The position numbers and the translations under genes are program-made. Below, piece by piece: positions 1 through 7,918 of a DNA stretch of 64,000 nucleotides. The stretch comes from Ga0077536 sp035325705. Its GTDB lineage: Bacteria; Pseudomonadota; Gammaproteobacteria; Ga0077536. Below the pieces are notes generated by a model, which saw only the letters and a program-made list of their open reading frames with translations, did not search any database and was not told where the DNA came from. Positions within the stretch are counted from its first letter, which is position 1; every line of letters starts with the position of its first letter. The stretch lies in assembly GCA_035325705.1 (NCBI GenBank), contig DAOKZI010000006.1, positions 122,534-186,533 on the forward strand, written 5' to 3'.

Positions 1-588
1 GAGCAGCGCGACGCCGACGCTCGCGGTGAGCGGCAGGGCGGCGAACTGCCCGCGCTGGACGAAGTCCGCGCCGACGACGACCAGCGCCCAGCTCGCGCCG
101 ACCGCGAGCTCGCCGAGGCCGCGCGACATCAGCGCGAGCCGCGGCTGCGAATACGCCCAGCCGAGGCAGGCGCCGGCGAGCCCGACGCCGAGCAGCCCCG
201 GTCCACGCAGGCCGGCGAGGAGCAGACCGCCGCCGATGCTCACGCCGGCGAGCGCGAGCGCAAAGCGCCGCATCTCCGGCGCGGAGATCTCGCCGTTCTG
301 GATCACGCGCGAGCCGCCGGTGAAAGGGGTGATGCGCCTCACGTTGATGGCATCCGTGCCGATGACCGCATCGCCGCAGTCGTTCCACACGTTGGCCGCG
401 GCGTGTGCGAGCAGGGCGAGGAACAGTGTTGCGGCGGCGTAGCCGCCGTGCAGCGGCACGCCCTGCGCCGCACTCGTCGCCAGGCCGACGAGGCAGACGG
501 CGAGGGTGAGGAGCAGGAAAGGCGGGCGCACGGCGCGAACGAAGCTCGCGAGAGCGACGCTTTCATCGCGGACGGCGCTCAGGTTCAT
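1..588 (-). CDS. UbiA/MenA-type membrane prenyltransferase (C-terminus off window)
   Basis: Integral membrane prenyltransferase that attaches a polyprenyl chain to an aromatic acceptor, as in menaquinone or ubiquinone synthesis. The visible 196 codons contain the first Asp-rich motif (N69-D70-x2-D73, then D79) followed by a PFTGGSRVIQNGE stretch like MenA homologues, and the second-loop signature YSQPRLALMSRGLGEL. Hydrophobic helices surround both motifs. The ATG at 588 overlaps the stop of a 22-codon upstream frame (ATGA) and has no Shine-Dalgarno of its own, so it looks translationally coupled. The C-terminal third lies beyond the left edge. Family is clear; the substrate (DHNA, 4-hydroxybenzoate or another) is not. 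Confidence 0.85.
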   Translation of the reverse strand, partial: MNLSAVRDESVALASFVRAVRPPFLLLTLAVCLVGLATSAAQGVPLHGGYAAATLFLALLAHAAANVWNDCGDAVIGTDAINVRRITPFTGGSRVIQNGEISAPEMRRFALALAGVSIGGGLLLAGLRGPGLLGVGLAGACLGWAYSQPRLALMSRGLGELAVGASWALVVVGADFVQRGQFAALPLTASVGVALL

Positions 589-653
589 GTCGCGGGCCGG
601 CAGTCCGTCAGCAGCAGCAAGATGTGCTCGCGCCTCTTCTCGATGCCTTCCAT
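585..653 (-). CDS. 22-aa leader ORF coupled to the prenyltransferase
   Basis: A short frame of 22 codons begins with ATG at 653 behind an AGGGGGG Shine-Dalgarno-like run and ends in the ATGA that opens the prenyltransferase gene. The peptide is basic in its first half and has a leucine run (ILLLLT). No in-frame extension upstream is possible because a stop lies at 672-674. It may be a translational-coupling leader or simply a chance frame. No family recognised. Confidence 0.35.
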   Translation of the reverse strand: MEGIEKRREHILLLLTDCRPAT

Positions 654-671
654 GCGTCCCCCCTTTTCCCC

Positions 672-696
672 TCAGTGTTCTCTGTGTTCTCGGTGG
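672..696. repeat. CACAGAGAAC-family dispersed repeat
   Basis: On the minus strand this reads as CACCGAGAACACAGAGAACA followed by CTG. The same purine-rich ACCGAGAACAC motif recurs near 7666, 28244, 33471, 33885 and 34215, always between genes. It lies between the leader ORF and the end of the SDR gene. Confidence 0.7.
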
Positions 697-743
697 CCCA
701 TCCGGCCCATCAGCAGTCGCAAGCCCCACCGGCAAGCGACGAT

Positions 744-1526
744 TCAAATCATCGTGTACCCGCCGTCCACCGCCCAGCTCTGGCCGTTGACGTAGCTCGC
801 CTCGTCCGAGGCGAGGAACACGGCGATCGCGGCGACTTCCGCCGGCTCGATCATGCGCTTGATCGGCACCGCGGCCTTGAAGGCCGCGAGCATCTGCGCC
901 GGATCGAGACCGTTCGCCGCGGCGTGCTCGTCGATGAAGCCCATCGCCATGTCGGTATCGACGATCCACGGGCAGATCGCGTTGACCAGCACGTTGTGCG
1001 GGGCCATCTCCAGCGCGAGACAGCGCGTGAGGCCGACGACGGCGTGCTTCGAGGCGTTGTAGGCGCTCTGATTGCGCGAGCCCCATTTGCCGGCGGTAGA
1101 GGCGAGATTGATCACGCGGCCCTGCTTGCGCGCGATCATGCCGGGCAGCAGGAACTGCGTGACGTGCAGCACGCCGTAGACATTGGTCTCCATCACCACG
1201 CGGAAATCCTCGAAGCTGTAGTCGAGGAAGCTGCGCGCCTTGTGCACGCCGGCATTGTTGACGAGCACGTCGATGGGCCCCGCCGCCAGCGTGCGATCGA
1301 CCAGCTCGCGCACGGCCGCGCGATCGGTGATGTCGCCGGCCGCCGTGCGCACCGCGACGCCGTAGTCGCGCTCGATTTCCTCGGCGACGGCCGCGAGCCG
1401 CGCATCGTCGCGCGCATTGAGCACGAGCGCGGCGCCTTCGGCCGCATAGGCCTCGGCGATCGCGCGGCCGATCCCGCGCGAGGCGCCGGTGATGAAGGCG
1501 GTCTTGCCGCGCAGACGATCGGGCAT
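744..1526 (-). CDS. SDR-family oxidoreductase (3-hydroxybutyrate dehydrogenase-like)
   Basis: Cytosolic NAD(P)-dependent short-chain dehydrogenase, 260 aa, normal length for the classical SDR family. Visible motifs: cofactor-binding TGASRGIG near residue 13, NNAG near 90, catalytic Ser in NLASTAG and the YNASK catalytic Tyr/Lys. It ends with the usual SDR tail VNGQSWAVDGG. It resembles D-beta-hydroxybutyrate dehydrogenases and 3-oxoacyl reductases, but the substrate cannot be read from sequence. It is the last gene of the minus-strand hyu operon (18 nt after the hydrolase), suggesting that it oxidises or reduces a product of that pathway. Confidence 0.9.
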   Translation of the reverse strand: MPDRLRGKTAFITGASRGIGRAIAEAYAAEGAALVLNARDDARLAAVAEEIERDYGVAVRTAAGDITDRAAVRELVDRTLAAGPIDVLVNNAGVHKARSFLDYSFEDFRVVMETNVYGVLHVTQFLLPGMIARKQGRVINLASTAGKWGSRNQSAYNASKHAVVGLTRCLALEMAPHNVLVNAICPWIVDTDMAMGFIDEHAAANGLDPAQMLAAFKAAVPIKRMIEPAEVAAIAVFLASDEASYVNGQSWAVDGGYTMI

Positions 1527-1544
1527 GGCGAGATCCTCGAAGGG

Positions 1545-2372
1545 TCAGTGCCGGTCGAGCCAGTCGACGAAGAGACGCGCGACGTCGCGCGGACGGTCGA
1601 GCATGAACCAGTGGCTGCCGCCTTCGAGCCGGTGATAGTCCCAGGACGCGTCCATGTACTGCGCCGAGGTCACCATCTGCGTCTCCGTGAGATAGGCGTC
1701 GCCCGTGCTCCACACGCCCAGCGTCGGCACCTTCACGCGCGGCAGCACCCAGCCTTCGCGCGTCCAGGTCTCGACGCCGACGTTCGCGCGATACCAGTTC
1801 AGCGCCGCGGTCAGCGCGCCGGGCCGGCCGAGATCTTCGAGCCAGGTCTCCATTTCCGGATGGTGCTGGAACAGATCGCGGAACCACTGCCAGTCGTCGC
1901 GCTGGAGGATCTCCTCGGCCAGCCCGCGATGCATGAACAGGAGCATGTACCAGGCGAGCCGGCGCTGCGCGATGCCCGCATGCCACAGCGCGGACAGGTG
2001 GCCGACCGAGCAGGCGATGTGACAGCGCACGCGCTCGGGCAGATAGGCCGCGAAAGCCCAGCCGAGCGCGGCGCCCCAGTCGTGACCGATCAGCCGCGTC
2101 TGCACGACGCCGAAATGATCGAGCAGCGCGACGACGTCGCCCAGCACGCTGCCCAGCGTATAGGCGGACTCCTCGGCCGGTTTCGCCGTGGCCCCGAAGC
2201 CGCGCAGATCGGGCGCGAGCACCCGGTAGCCGGCGTCGACGAGCGCCGGGATCTGATGCCGCCACAGGCGGGCGGAATCCGGAAAGCCGTGGAGCAGCAG
2301 CACGGGCTCGCCGCGGCCTTCCTCGGTCACCGCGTAATCGAGGCCGTTCAGCAGCAGACGATGGACGGTCAT
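1545..2372 (-). CDS. alpha/beta hydrolase, soluble epoxide hydrolase-like
   Basis: 275-aa alpha/beta hydrolase. The oxyanion motif HGFPDS (29-33), the nucleophile elbow GHDWG with Asp98, a cap NWYR tyrosine typical of epoxide hydrolases, and the C-terminal catalytic His in GGSHWFML are all present. Asp rather than Ser as nucleophile places it with epoxide hydrolases and haloacid/haloalkane dehalogenases; the NWYR tyrosine favours epoxide hydrolase. It sits 19 nt downstream of the 66-aa Cys protein in the hyu operon. The substrate is unknown. Confidence 0.85.
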   Translation of the reverse strand: MTVHRLLLNGLDYAVTEEGRGEPVLLLHGFPDSARLWRHQIPALVDAGYRVLAPDLRGFGATAKPAEESAYTLGSVLGDVVALLDHFGVVQTRLIGHDWGAALGWAFAAYLPERVRCHIACSVGHLSALWHAGIAQRRLAWYMLLFMHRGLAEEILQRDDWQWFRDLFQHHPEMETWLEDLGRPGALTAALNWYRANVGVETWTREGWVLPRVKVPTLGVWSTGDAYLTETQMVTSAQYMDASWDYHRLEGGSHWFMLDRPRDVARLFVDWLDRH

Positions 2373-2391
2373 GGGCGTGCTCCGCTGCCGC

Positions 2392-2592
2392 TCAGGCGTA
2401 GGGCGTATCGATTCGGGGCGACTCGACGCCGGCGAGCTTCTGCGTCTGCCACTCGCGGCACCACGGCGAGCAGAACAGCAGCGCGCCGGCCGTCGGATGC
2501 GTGACGGCGATGCCCTCGTCGTAGATCAGCACGCCGCAGCAGTCGCATTTGACGTAGCGTTCGACGTAATAGCCGTTGGCGCTGAAGCGCAT
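2392..2592 (-). CDS. 66-aa Cys-rich (zinc-ribbon-like) protein of hyu operon
   Basis: Small protein with a CDCC cluster near residue 16 and an FCSPWC motif near 42, spaced like a treble-clef or zinc-ribbon metal site. It has a good Shine-Dalgarno (TGAGGAGATCC) before the ATG at 2592 and lies 12 nt after hyuB, so it is genuinely co-translated. The position directly behind a HyuA/HyuB pair recalls the small third subunit of acetone/acetophenone carboxylases, which also binds zinc; this is an inference from context. No named family recognised. Confidence 0.7.
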   Translation of the reverse strand: MRFSANGYYVERYVKCDCCGVLIYDEGIAVTHPTAGALLFCSPWCREWQTQKLAGVESPRIDTPYA

Positions 2593-2604
2593 GATCGGAT
2601 CTCC

Positions 2605-4296
2605 TCACACGGTCTTGCCGTAGTCGCGCCGCGCGGCCTCGGCGCTGACGAAACCATCGCGCACGTCGGCCTCGAGCAGGGCGGGATCGCGCTCGGCCGG
2701 CGCGCCGTAGCCGCCGCCGCCCGGCGTCAGGATCTGCACGCGGTCGCCGGGCTTGAAGGTCACGTTCGACCACTTGCTGGTCGAGCGCTTGTCGAACGCT
2801 TCGACCATCGTCTGCCAGGCGTCGCGGCCGTGGGCCTGGTACCAGGTCATGCCGGCGGCGCCGGGCAGACCGCCGGCGAGGCCGTAAGCCTGGTGCTGGT
2901 GGCGATCGGTGAGCTGCGAGGCCGTGATCTCGGCGTCGAGGCAGCGATAGATCTTTTTCGTGCCGAGCCCGCCCCGCCGGCGGCCGGCGCCGCCGGAGTC
3001 CGCGCGCAGGCTGTATTCCTCGGTGAGCCAGGGATAGCGCGTCTCGAAGACCTCGACCGGCATCACGCGGCAGTTGCCGTTGATCGAATCCGTCGCGTCG
3101 TTGCCGTCGGCCTGCGCGCGCGCGCCCCAGCCGACGACCTCGATGTCGTAGCAGGCGAAGTACTCGTCGTGCTTCGGATCGTGGCCGCCGAAGACGAAGT
3201 TCAGGTGCGTGCCGCCTTCGCCCGCCATCGCGCGCTGCGGGGCGGCCTGCGCCAGGGCGCCGATCACGGCGCCGGCGATGCGCGGATGCGCCTCGGTGTT
3301 GCCGCCGACCTCCGGCGCCGGATAGTCGACGTTCACGATCGTGCCGCGCGGCGCAATGATCTTGATCGGCCGGAAGCAGCCCGAGTTCTTCGGAATGCTC
3401 GGATCGGTCAGGTGCAGCACCGCGTTGTAGGCCGCTGACCAGGCGACGCCCAGCGTCGCGTTGATCGGCCCGCGCACCTGCGGGCTCGAGCCCGTGTAGT
3501 CGACGATCAGGCGATTGCCCTGCACGTGGCAGTGCGCCTCGATGCGGATCTCCGAATCGGACACGCCGTCGTTGTCCATGTAGTCGACGAAGTGGTAGAC
3601 GCCGTCCGGAAAGGCCGCGAGCTCCGCGCGCATGCGCTTCTCCGCGTAATCCATCAGATCGCTGCAGGTCTGCGTGAAGACCTCGCGTCCGTACTTCTCC
3701 ACCACCGCGGCGAGCCGCTGCGCGCCGAGCTCGACGCCGGAGATCATCGCGCGCATGTCGCCGTAGTTGTAGCGCGGCGTGCGCACGTTCGCGAGCCACA
3801 GCTTCCACACTTCGACGACGTCCTCGCCGCGGCGCTTGATCTTGACCGGCGGCACGCGGATGCCTTCGTGGAAAATCTCCGTCGCCTCGGCCGCGAAACC
3901 GCCCGGCACCATGCCGCCGACTTCGGCGACGTGGCCGATCGCGACGGTGAAGGCGACGAGCTCGCCGCCGACGAACACCGGGCAGAACAACGTGTGCTCC
4001 GGCGTGTGCAGGCCGCCGCGGTAGGGATCGTTGTGAATCAACACGTCGCCCGGCGCGATCTCGGACAGCGGGATCTCGAGCAGGCAGGAGCGGATCAGGA
4101 GCGGCAGGCCGCCGATCTGCGCGGGGCAGAACTCGGCGGCGGACAGCATCTCGCCGCGCGGCGAAGCGATGCCGCAGGTGAAATCGAGCGCCTCGTTGAA
4201 GATCGTCGAATAGCTCGTCTTCATCAGCACGATGCCCATCTCGCGGCAGATCGAGAGCATCGTGTTGTCGAGGATGTTCATCGTCACGTAGTCCAT
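2605..4296 (-). CDS. hyuB: hydantoinase B/oxoprolinase family subunit
   Basis: 563-aa HyuB-type subunit, cytosolic, of an ATP-dependent N-methylhydantoinase, 5-oxoprolinase or acetone-carboxylase-type enzyme. It starts MDYVTMNILDNTM and contains the family features INNDPYxGG-type (here IHNDPYRGGLHTPEH), the GGGMVPGGFA-like loop, and the C-terminal PGDRVQILTPGGGGYGAP tail. The ATG at 4296 follows AAGGAGAACGGCG. It is 12 nt downstream of hyuA. HyuA phosphorylates the substrate with ATP and HyuB completes hydrolysis or carboxylation. The exact substrate cannot be deduced. Confidence 0.93.
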   Translation of the reverse strand: MDYVTMNILDNTMLSICREMGIVLMKTSYSTIFNEALDFTCGIASPRGEMLSAAEFCPAQIGGLPLLIRSCLLEIPLSEIAPGDVLIHNDPYRGGLHTPEHTLFCPVFVGGELVAFTVAIGHVAEVGGMVPGGFAAEATEIFHEGIRVPPVKIKRRGEDVVEVWKLWLANVRTPRYNYGDMRAMISGVELGAQRLAAVVEKYGREVFTQTCSDLMDYAEKRMRAELAAFPDGVYHFVDYMDNDGVSDSEIRIEAHCHVQGNRLIVDYTGSSPQVRGPINATLGVAWSAAYNAVLHLTDPSIPKNSGCFRPIKIIAPRGTIVNVDYPAPEVGGNTEAHPRIAGAVIGALAQAAPQRAMAGEGGTHLNFVFGGHDPKHDEYFACYDIEVVGWGARAQADGNDATDSINGNCRVMPVEVFETRYPWLTEEYSLRADSGGAGRRRGGLGTKKIYRCLDAEITASQLTDRHQHQAYGLAGGLPGAAGMTWYQAHGRDAWQTMVEAFDKRSTSKWSNVTFKPGDRVQILTPGGGGYGAPAERDPALLEADVRDGFVSAEAARRDYGKTV

Positions 4297-4308
4297 CGCC
4301 GTTCTCCT

Positions 4309-6339
4309 TCAGGCCGCGGTCACGCGCAAATGCCCGGGCGCCGTGACCTCCAGGCGGTGATGCGGCGCGAGCACGGTCACCGAGGCCGCCTCTTCGACGA
4401 GCGCCGGACCGACGAAGCTGTCGCCGGCGCGCAGCGCCTCGCGCAGATAGACCGGCGTGTCGAGCGCGCCTTCGGCGTACACCACGCGGCGCACCGAGTG
4501 CGGCAGCAGCCGGCCGGTGCGCGGCGGCAGCGGCACGAAATCCGGGCGGCTCGTCGCGCAGCGCACGGTGCAGCGCAAAGTGATCGCCTCGATCGTCTCC
4601 TGCGCAATGCGGAAGCCGAAGCGCGCCTCGTGCAGCGCGTGGAAATCGCTCCACAGCCGCGCGAGGTTCGCGGGCGTGAACTCGTCGAAGGCGAAGGGCA
4701 CTTCGAGCTCGTAGTTCTGGCCGAGATAGCGCAGATCGATCGTGCGCTGGACGGCGAGCGGGCCGTGATGGCCCTGGGCCGCGAGATCGGCCTCGGCGCG
4801 CGCCAGCAGCTCGCGCAGGAAGCTGCCGGCGCGGCCGGCGTCGAAGCGGGTCGAGGTCATCTGGATCGTGCGCTCGAGATCGACGCGCGCGTCCGTCAGC
4901 ACGAAGCCGAAGGCCGAGAACTGGCCCGGATGCAGCGGCACCACGCCGTGCGGAATGCCGGCCTCGTCGAGCAGCTCGGACAGATGCAGCGGGCCGGCGC
5001 CGCCGAAGGCGAAGAGGGCGAACTCGCGCGGATCGAGCCCGCGCTCGAGCAGCACCGTGCGCAGCGCGCCGACCATGTTGTTGTTGACGATGCGCAGGAT
5101 CGCGAGCGCGAGCGCTTCGAGGCCCATGCCCAGCGGCTCGGCCACGCTCGCGAGCGCGGCGCTCGCGCGATCGACGGCGAGCGCCATGCCGCCGCCGAGA
5201 AAGTTCGCGGGGTTGATGCGGCCGAGCACGAGGTTCGCATCCGTCACCGTCGGCCGCGTGCCGCCGAAGCGGTAGCAGGCCGGGCCGGGATTCGCACCGG
5301 CGCTTTCCGGGCCGACGCGCAGCATGCCGCCCTTGTCGATCCAGGCGATCGAGCCGCCGCCGGCGCCGATCGTGCGGATGTCGATCATCGGGATCTGGAT
5401 CGGCAGGCCGAACTCGATCTCGAAGTCGGTCGTGAAGCTGATCTTGCCGTCGACGACGGTCGAGCAGTCGGTCGAGGTGCCGCCCATGTCGAGCGTGACG
5501 GCGCGCGCGATCCCGAGCTCGCGCGCGACCTCGCGCGTGGCGACGACGCCGCCGGTCGGCCCGGACAGGGTCAGTTGCACGGGCTGCTCGCGCGCGGCGG
5601 CGAGGCTCATCTCGCCGCCGTTCGACTTGATCATCACGACCGGCGCGCGCACGCCGGCGGCGTCCAGCCGCTCGCGCATCGCGCCGAGATAGTTCTGCAG
5701 CACGGGCTTGACGTAGGCATCGGCGAGGGTCGTCGACGCGCGCTCGTATTCCTTCCATTTCGGCAGCACGTCGTAGCTGATCGAGATCGGGATCCCGGGC
5801 AGCCTTGCCTGCAGGCGCGCGCGCACGGCCTGCTCGTGCGCGGGATTGACATAGGAGAAGAGCAGGTTGACGGCCACGGCCTCGATGTCGCCCGCGGCGC
5901 GGATCGCCTCGGCGACGGCCTCCACGCTCGCGACATCGAGCGGCTGCAGGACTTCGCCGTCCGCGCGCAGGCGCTCGTCGACTTCGAAGCAGTGACGGCG
6001 CAGCACCAGCGGCCGCGAGCGCACCCAGCCGCTGTCGTAATGATGCTTGCGATGGCCGCGCTGCAGGAAGGGAATGTCGCGGAAACCGCGCGTCGCGACG
6101 TAGGCGACGCGCGCGCCCTTGCGTTCGAGCACCGCATTGGTCGCGACCGTGGTGCCGAGACGCAGATTGTCGATCGTCGCAGGATCGCCGATCCGGGCGA
6201 GGCCGGTGAGGATGCCGGCGGTCGGATCCGCCGGGGTCGTCAGGTTCTTCCACACGGCGAGCGCACGCATGTCGCGATCCCAGGCCACGAAATCGGTGAA
6301 CGTGCCGCCGACGTCGACGCCGACGAGATACCGCGCCAT
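4309..6339 (-). CDS. hyuA: hydantoinase A/oxoprolinase family ATPase subunit
   Basis: 676-aa HyuA subunit that binds and uses ATP (actin/ASKHA fold). The N-terminus carries the phosphate-binding VGVDVGGTFTDF motif; the second phosphate motif is TLDMGGTSTDCS, followed by TIGAGGGSIAW. The start at 6339 is fixed by an AGGAGG Shine-Dalgarno and by the family-typical MARYLVGVDVGG N-terminus; longer in-frame upstream sequence looks non-coding. First gene of the minus-strand operon hyuA-hyuB-66aa-hydrolase-SDR. The MFS transporter is divergently transcribed from the same 132-bp gap and may import the substrate. Confidence 0.93.
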   Translation of the reverse strand: MARYLVGVDVGGTFTDFVAWDRDMRALAVWKNLTTPADPTAGILTGLARIGDPATIDNLRLGTTVATNAVLERKGARVAYVATRGFRDIPFLQRGHRKHHYDSGWVRSRPLVLRRHCFEVDERLRADGEVLQPLDVASVEAVAEAIRAAGDIEAVAVNLLFSYVNPAHEQAVRARLQARLPGIPISISYDVLPKWKEYERASTTLADAYVKPVLQNYLGAMRERLDAAGVRAPVVMIKSNGGEMSLAAAREQPVQLTLSGPTGGVVATREVARELGIARAVTLDMGGTSTDCSTVVDGKISFTTDFEIEFGLPIQIPMIDIRTIGAGGGSIAWIDKGGMLRVGPESAGANPGPACYRFGGTRPTVTDANLVLGRINPANFLGGGMALAVDRASAALASVAEPLGMGLEALALAILRIVNNNMVGALRTVLLERGLDPREFALFAFGGAGPLHLSELLDEAGIPHGVVPLHPGQFSAFGFVLTDARVDLERTIQMTSTRFDAGRAGSFLRELLARAEADLAAQGHHGPLAVQRTIDLRYLGQNYELEVPFAFDEFTPANLARLWSDFHALHEARFGFRIAQETIEAITLRCTVRCATSRPDFVPLPPRTGRLLPHSVRRVVYAEGALDTPVYLREALRAGDSFVGPALVEEAASVTVLAPHHRLEVTAPGHLRVTAA

Positions 6340-6471
6340 GCTGCCTCCTGCCGCTTTCCCGGGACTGTAATCAGGTCGACCCGCGCGCCGCAAGCCCGCT
6401 CGCCGCAGAAAGGGGCAGCCGCTATCATCGGCGCCGGTCCCACGGTGCAGATCTCGGCGATTGCCGCTTCC

Positions 6472-7632
6472 ATGTCCGCGCTCGTCATCGCCCTGAGTCT
6501 CGCCGGCTTCATCGTCGTCGCCTGCATGCGCGTCAGCGATCCGCTGCTGCCCGTGATCGCCGAGGACTTCCACGTCAGCGTCGGCCAGGCCGGCGTCGTC
6601 GTCACGGCCTATGCCGTCGCCTATGGCCTCTTTCTGCTCGCTTACGGGCCGCTCGGCGATCGCTACGGCAAGCTCAGAGTCATCGCCTGGACACTGACGG
6701 GCGCGAGCGCCTGCGTCGCCGCCTGCGCCTTCGCCACCAGTCTCGCGATGCTCGCCGCGCTGCGCTTTCTGACCGGCGTCGCGAGCGCGGCGACGGTGCC
6801 GCTCGCCATCGCCTGGATCGGCGACAACGTCTCCTTCGAACATCGCCAGCGTTCGATTGCGCGCTACATGAGCGGCATCATCTTCGGCCAGATGCTCGGC
6901 AGCGCGCTCGGCGGAGTGCTCGCCGACTGGTTCGGCTGGCGGGCGATCTTTCTGATCTTCGGCGCGCTGACGGCGCTCGCCGCGGCCTTCGTATGGAGCC
7001 GCGTGCGCGGCGAGGTGCTCGTGCTGGCGCCGCGCGCGCCGCTGCGTCAGGCGGGCCAGCGCTACCTCGAGCTCATCCGCGATCCGCGCGCTGCCGACGT
7101 CCTGACCAGCGGGCTGGTCGAAGGCTTCTGCGTGTTCGGCGGCCTCGCTTACATCGGCGCGCTCTTGCACGTGAAGCACGGGCTCAGCTTCACGCTGGTG
7201 GGCCTGTGCTTGCTCGCTTATGGCGTCGGCGGCCTCGTCTACAGCGCGAATGCGCCGGTGATCCTGCGCTTCCTCGGCCAGCGCGGCATGCTCGCCTACG
7301 GCGGCGTGCTGATGGCCTGGAGCCTCATCATGATCGGCGCGAGCCCGAGAGCCTGGCCCTGCGTGCTCGCGCTGGGCGTGCTCGGCTTCGGTTTCTATCT
7401 GATGCACAACACGCTGCAGACCCTCGCGACCGAAATGGTGCCCAGCGCGCGCGGCACCTCCTTCGGCCTTTTCGCCTTCGCGCTCTTCGGAGGACAGGCG
7501 CTGGGCGTCGCCGCCATCGGCTGGCTGATCGACGCCCAGGGCTACACCATCGCCCTCGGCCTGGCCGGCACCGGCGTCGGACTGCTCGGCCTGTGGATGC
7601 AGAGCAGCCCCGCGGTCGCGCGGCAGCGATGA
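6472..7632 (+). CDS. MFS transporter
   Basis: 386-aa major facilitator superfamily permease with about 12 hydrophobic helices in the inner membrane. The loop 2-3 signature appears as GPLGDRYGKLRV, matching the DRxGRR-type MFS motif, and PLLPVIAEDFHVS precedes it as in drug:H+ antiporter 1 members. No obvious Shine-Dalgarno precedes the ATG at 6472; an in-frame GTG at 6446 is an alternative. A TATCAT -10-like box sits at 6424-6429. It is divergent from hyuA, so import of the hyu substrate or export of a product is plausible but unproven. Confidence 0.88.
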   Translation: MSALVIALSLAGFIVVACMRVSDPLLPVIAEDFHVSVGQAGVVVTAYAVAYGLFLLAYGPLGDRYGKLRVIAWTLTGASACVAACAFATSLAMLAALRFLTGVASAATVPLAIAWIGDNVSFEHRQRSIARYMSGIIFGQMLGSALGGVLADWFGWRAIFLIFGALTALAAAFVWSRVRGEVLVLAPRAPLRQAGQRYLELIRDPRAADVLTSGLVEGFCVFGGLAYIGALLHVKHGLSFTLVGLCLLAYGVGGLVYSANAPVILRFLGQRGMLAYGGVLMAWSLIMIGASPRAWPCVLALGVLGFGFYLMHNTLQTLATEMVPSARGTSFGLFAFALFGGQALGVAAIGWLIDAQGYTIALGLAGTGVGLLGLWMQSSPAVARQR

Positions 7633-7665
7633 GGTGCTTGCCTGCGTTCGGCGCGGTCGAATCTA

Positions 7666-7689
7666 GCCACGGAGGACACGGAGAGGGAA
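7666..7689. repeat. CACAGAGAAC-family repeat (GCCACGGAGGACACGG form)
   Basis: GCCACGGAGGACACGGAGAG just after the MFS stop is another member of the dispersed ACCGAGAACAC family, found here between convergent genes. Confidence 0.65.
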
Positions 7690-7764
7690 TGGAATGGCGC
7701 GGCGTCGAATGCGGCGGCTTTCGAATCGGATCCGGTGAGGATTTCGAGCGCCTGCGCCATCGAC

Positions 7765-7908
7765 GCCCGGATTCCGCTGCGTTCCTTCCGGGCCACGGCG
7801 CTTCTTGTAGCCCGGATGAGCAACGCGAATCCGGGATCCGGCGCCGATTGCCGCGCTTGCGTTCGAAGATCGGCCGAACCCCGGATTCGCTGCGCTCATC
7901 CGGGCTAC
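7765..7908. repeat. GTAGCCCGG palindromic repeat cluster
   Basis: Three copies of the GTAGCCCGG...ATCCGGG palindromic unit in alternating orientation (about 7765-7796, 7807-7839 and 7879-7908). The last two are inverted with respect to each other and can form a large stem-loop. They fill the gap between the convergent MFS and FAD hydroxylase genes, where they may terminate both transcripts. The rest of 7633-7918 contains no gene. Confidence 0.85.
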
Positions 7909-7918
7909 AAAGCTCCTT

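Noticed and set aside
624..6471. Very long open frames antisense to the SDR, hydrolase and hyu genes
   Set aside because: They are shadow frames typical of about 70% GC DNA: Arg/Ala/His-rich composition, no Shine-Dalgarno and no recognisable domain, while the opposite strand encodes complete known proteins.
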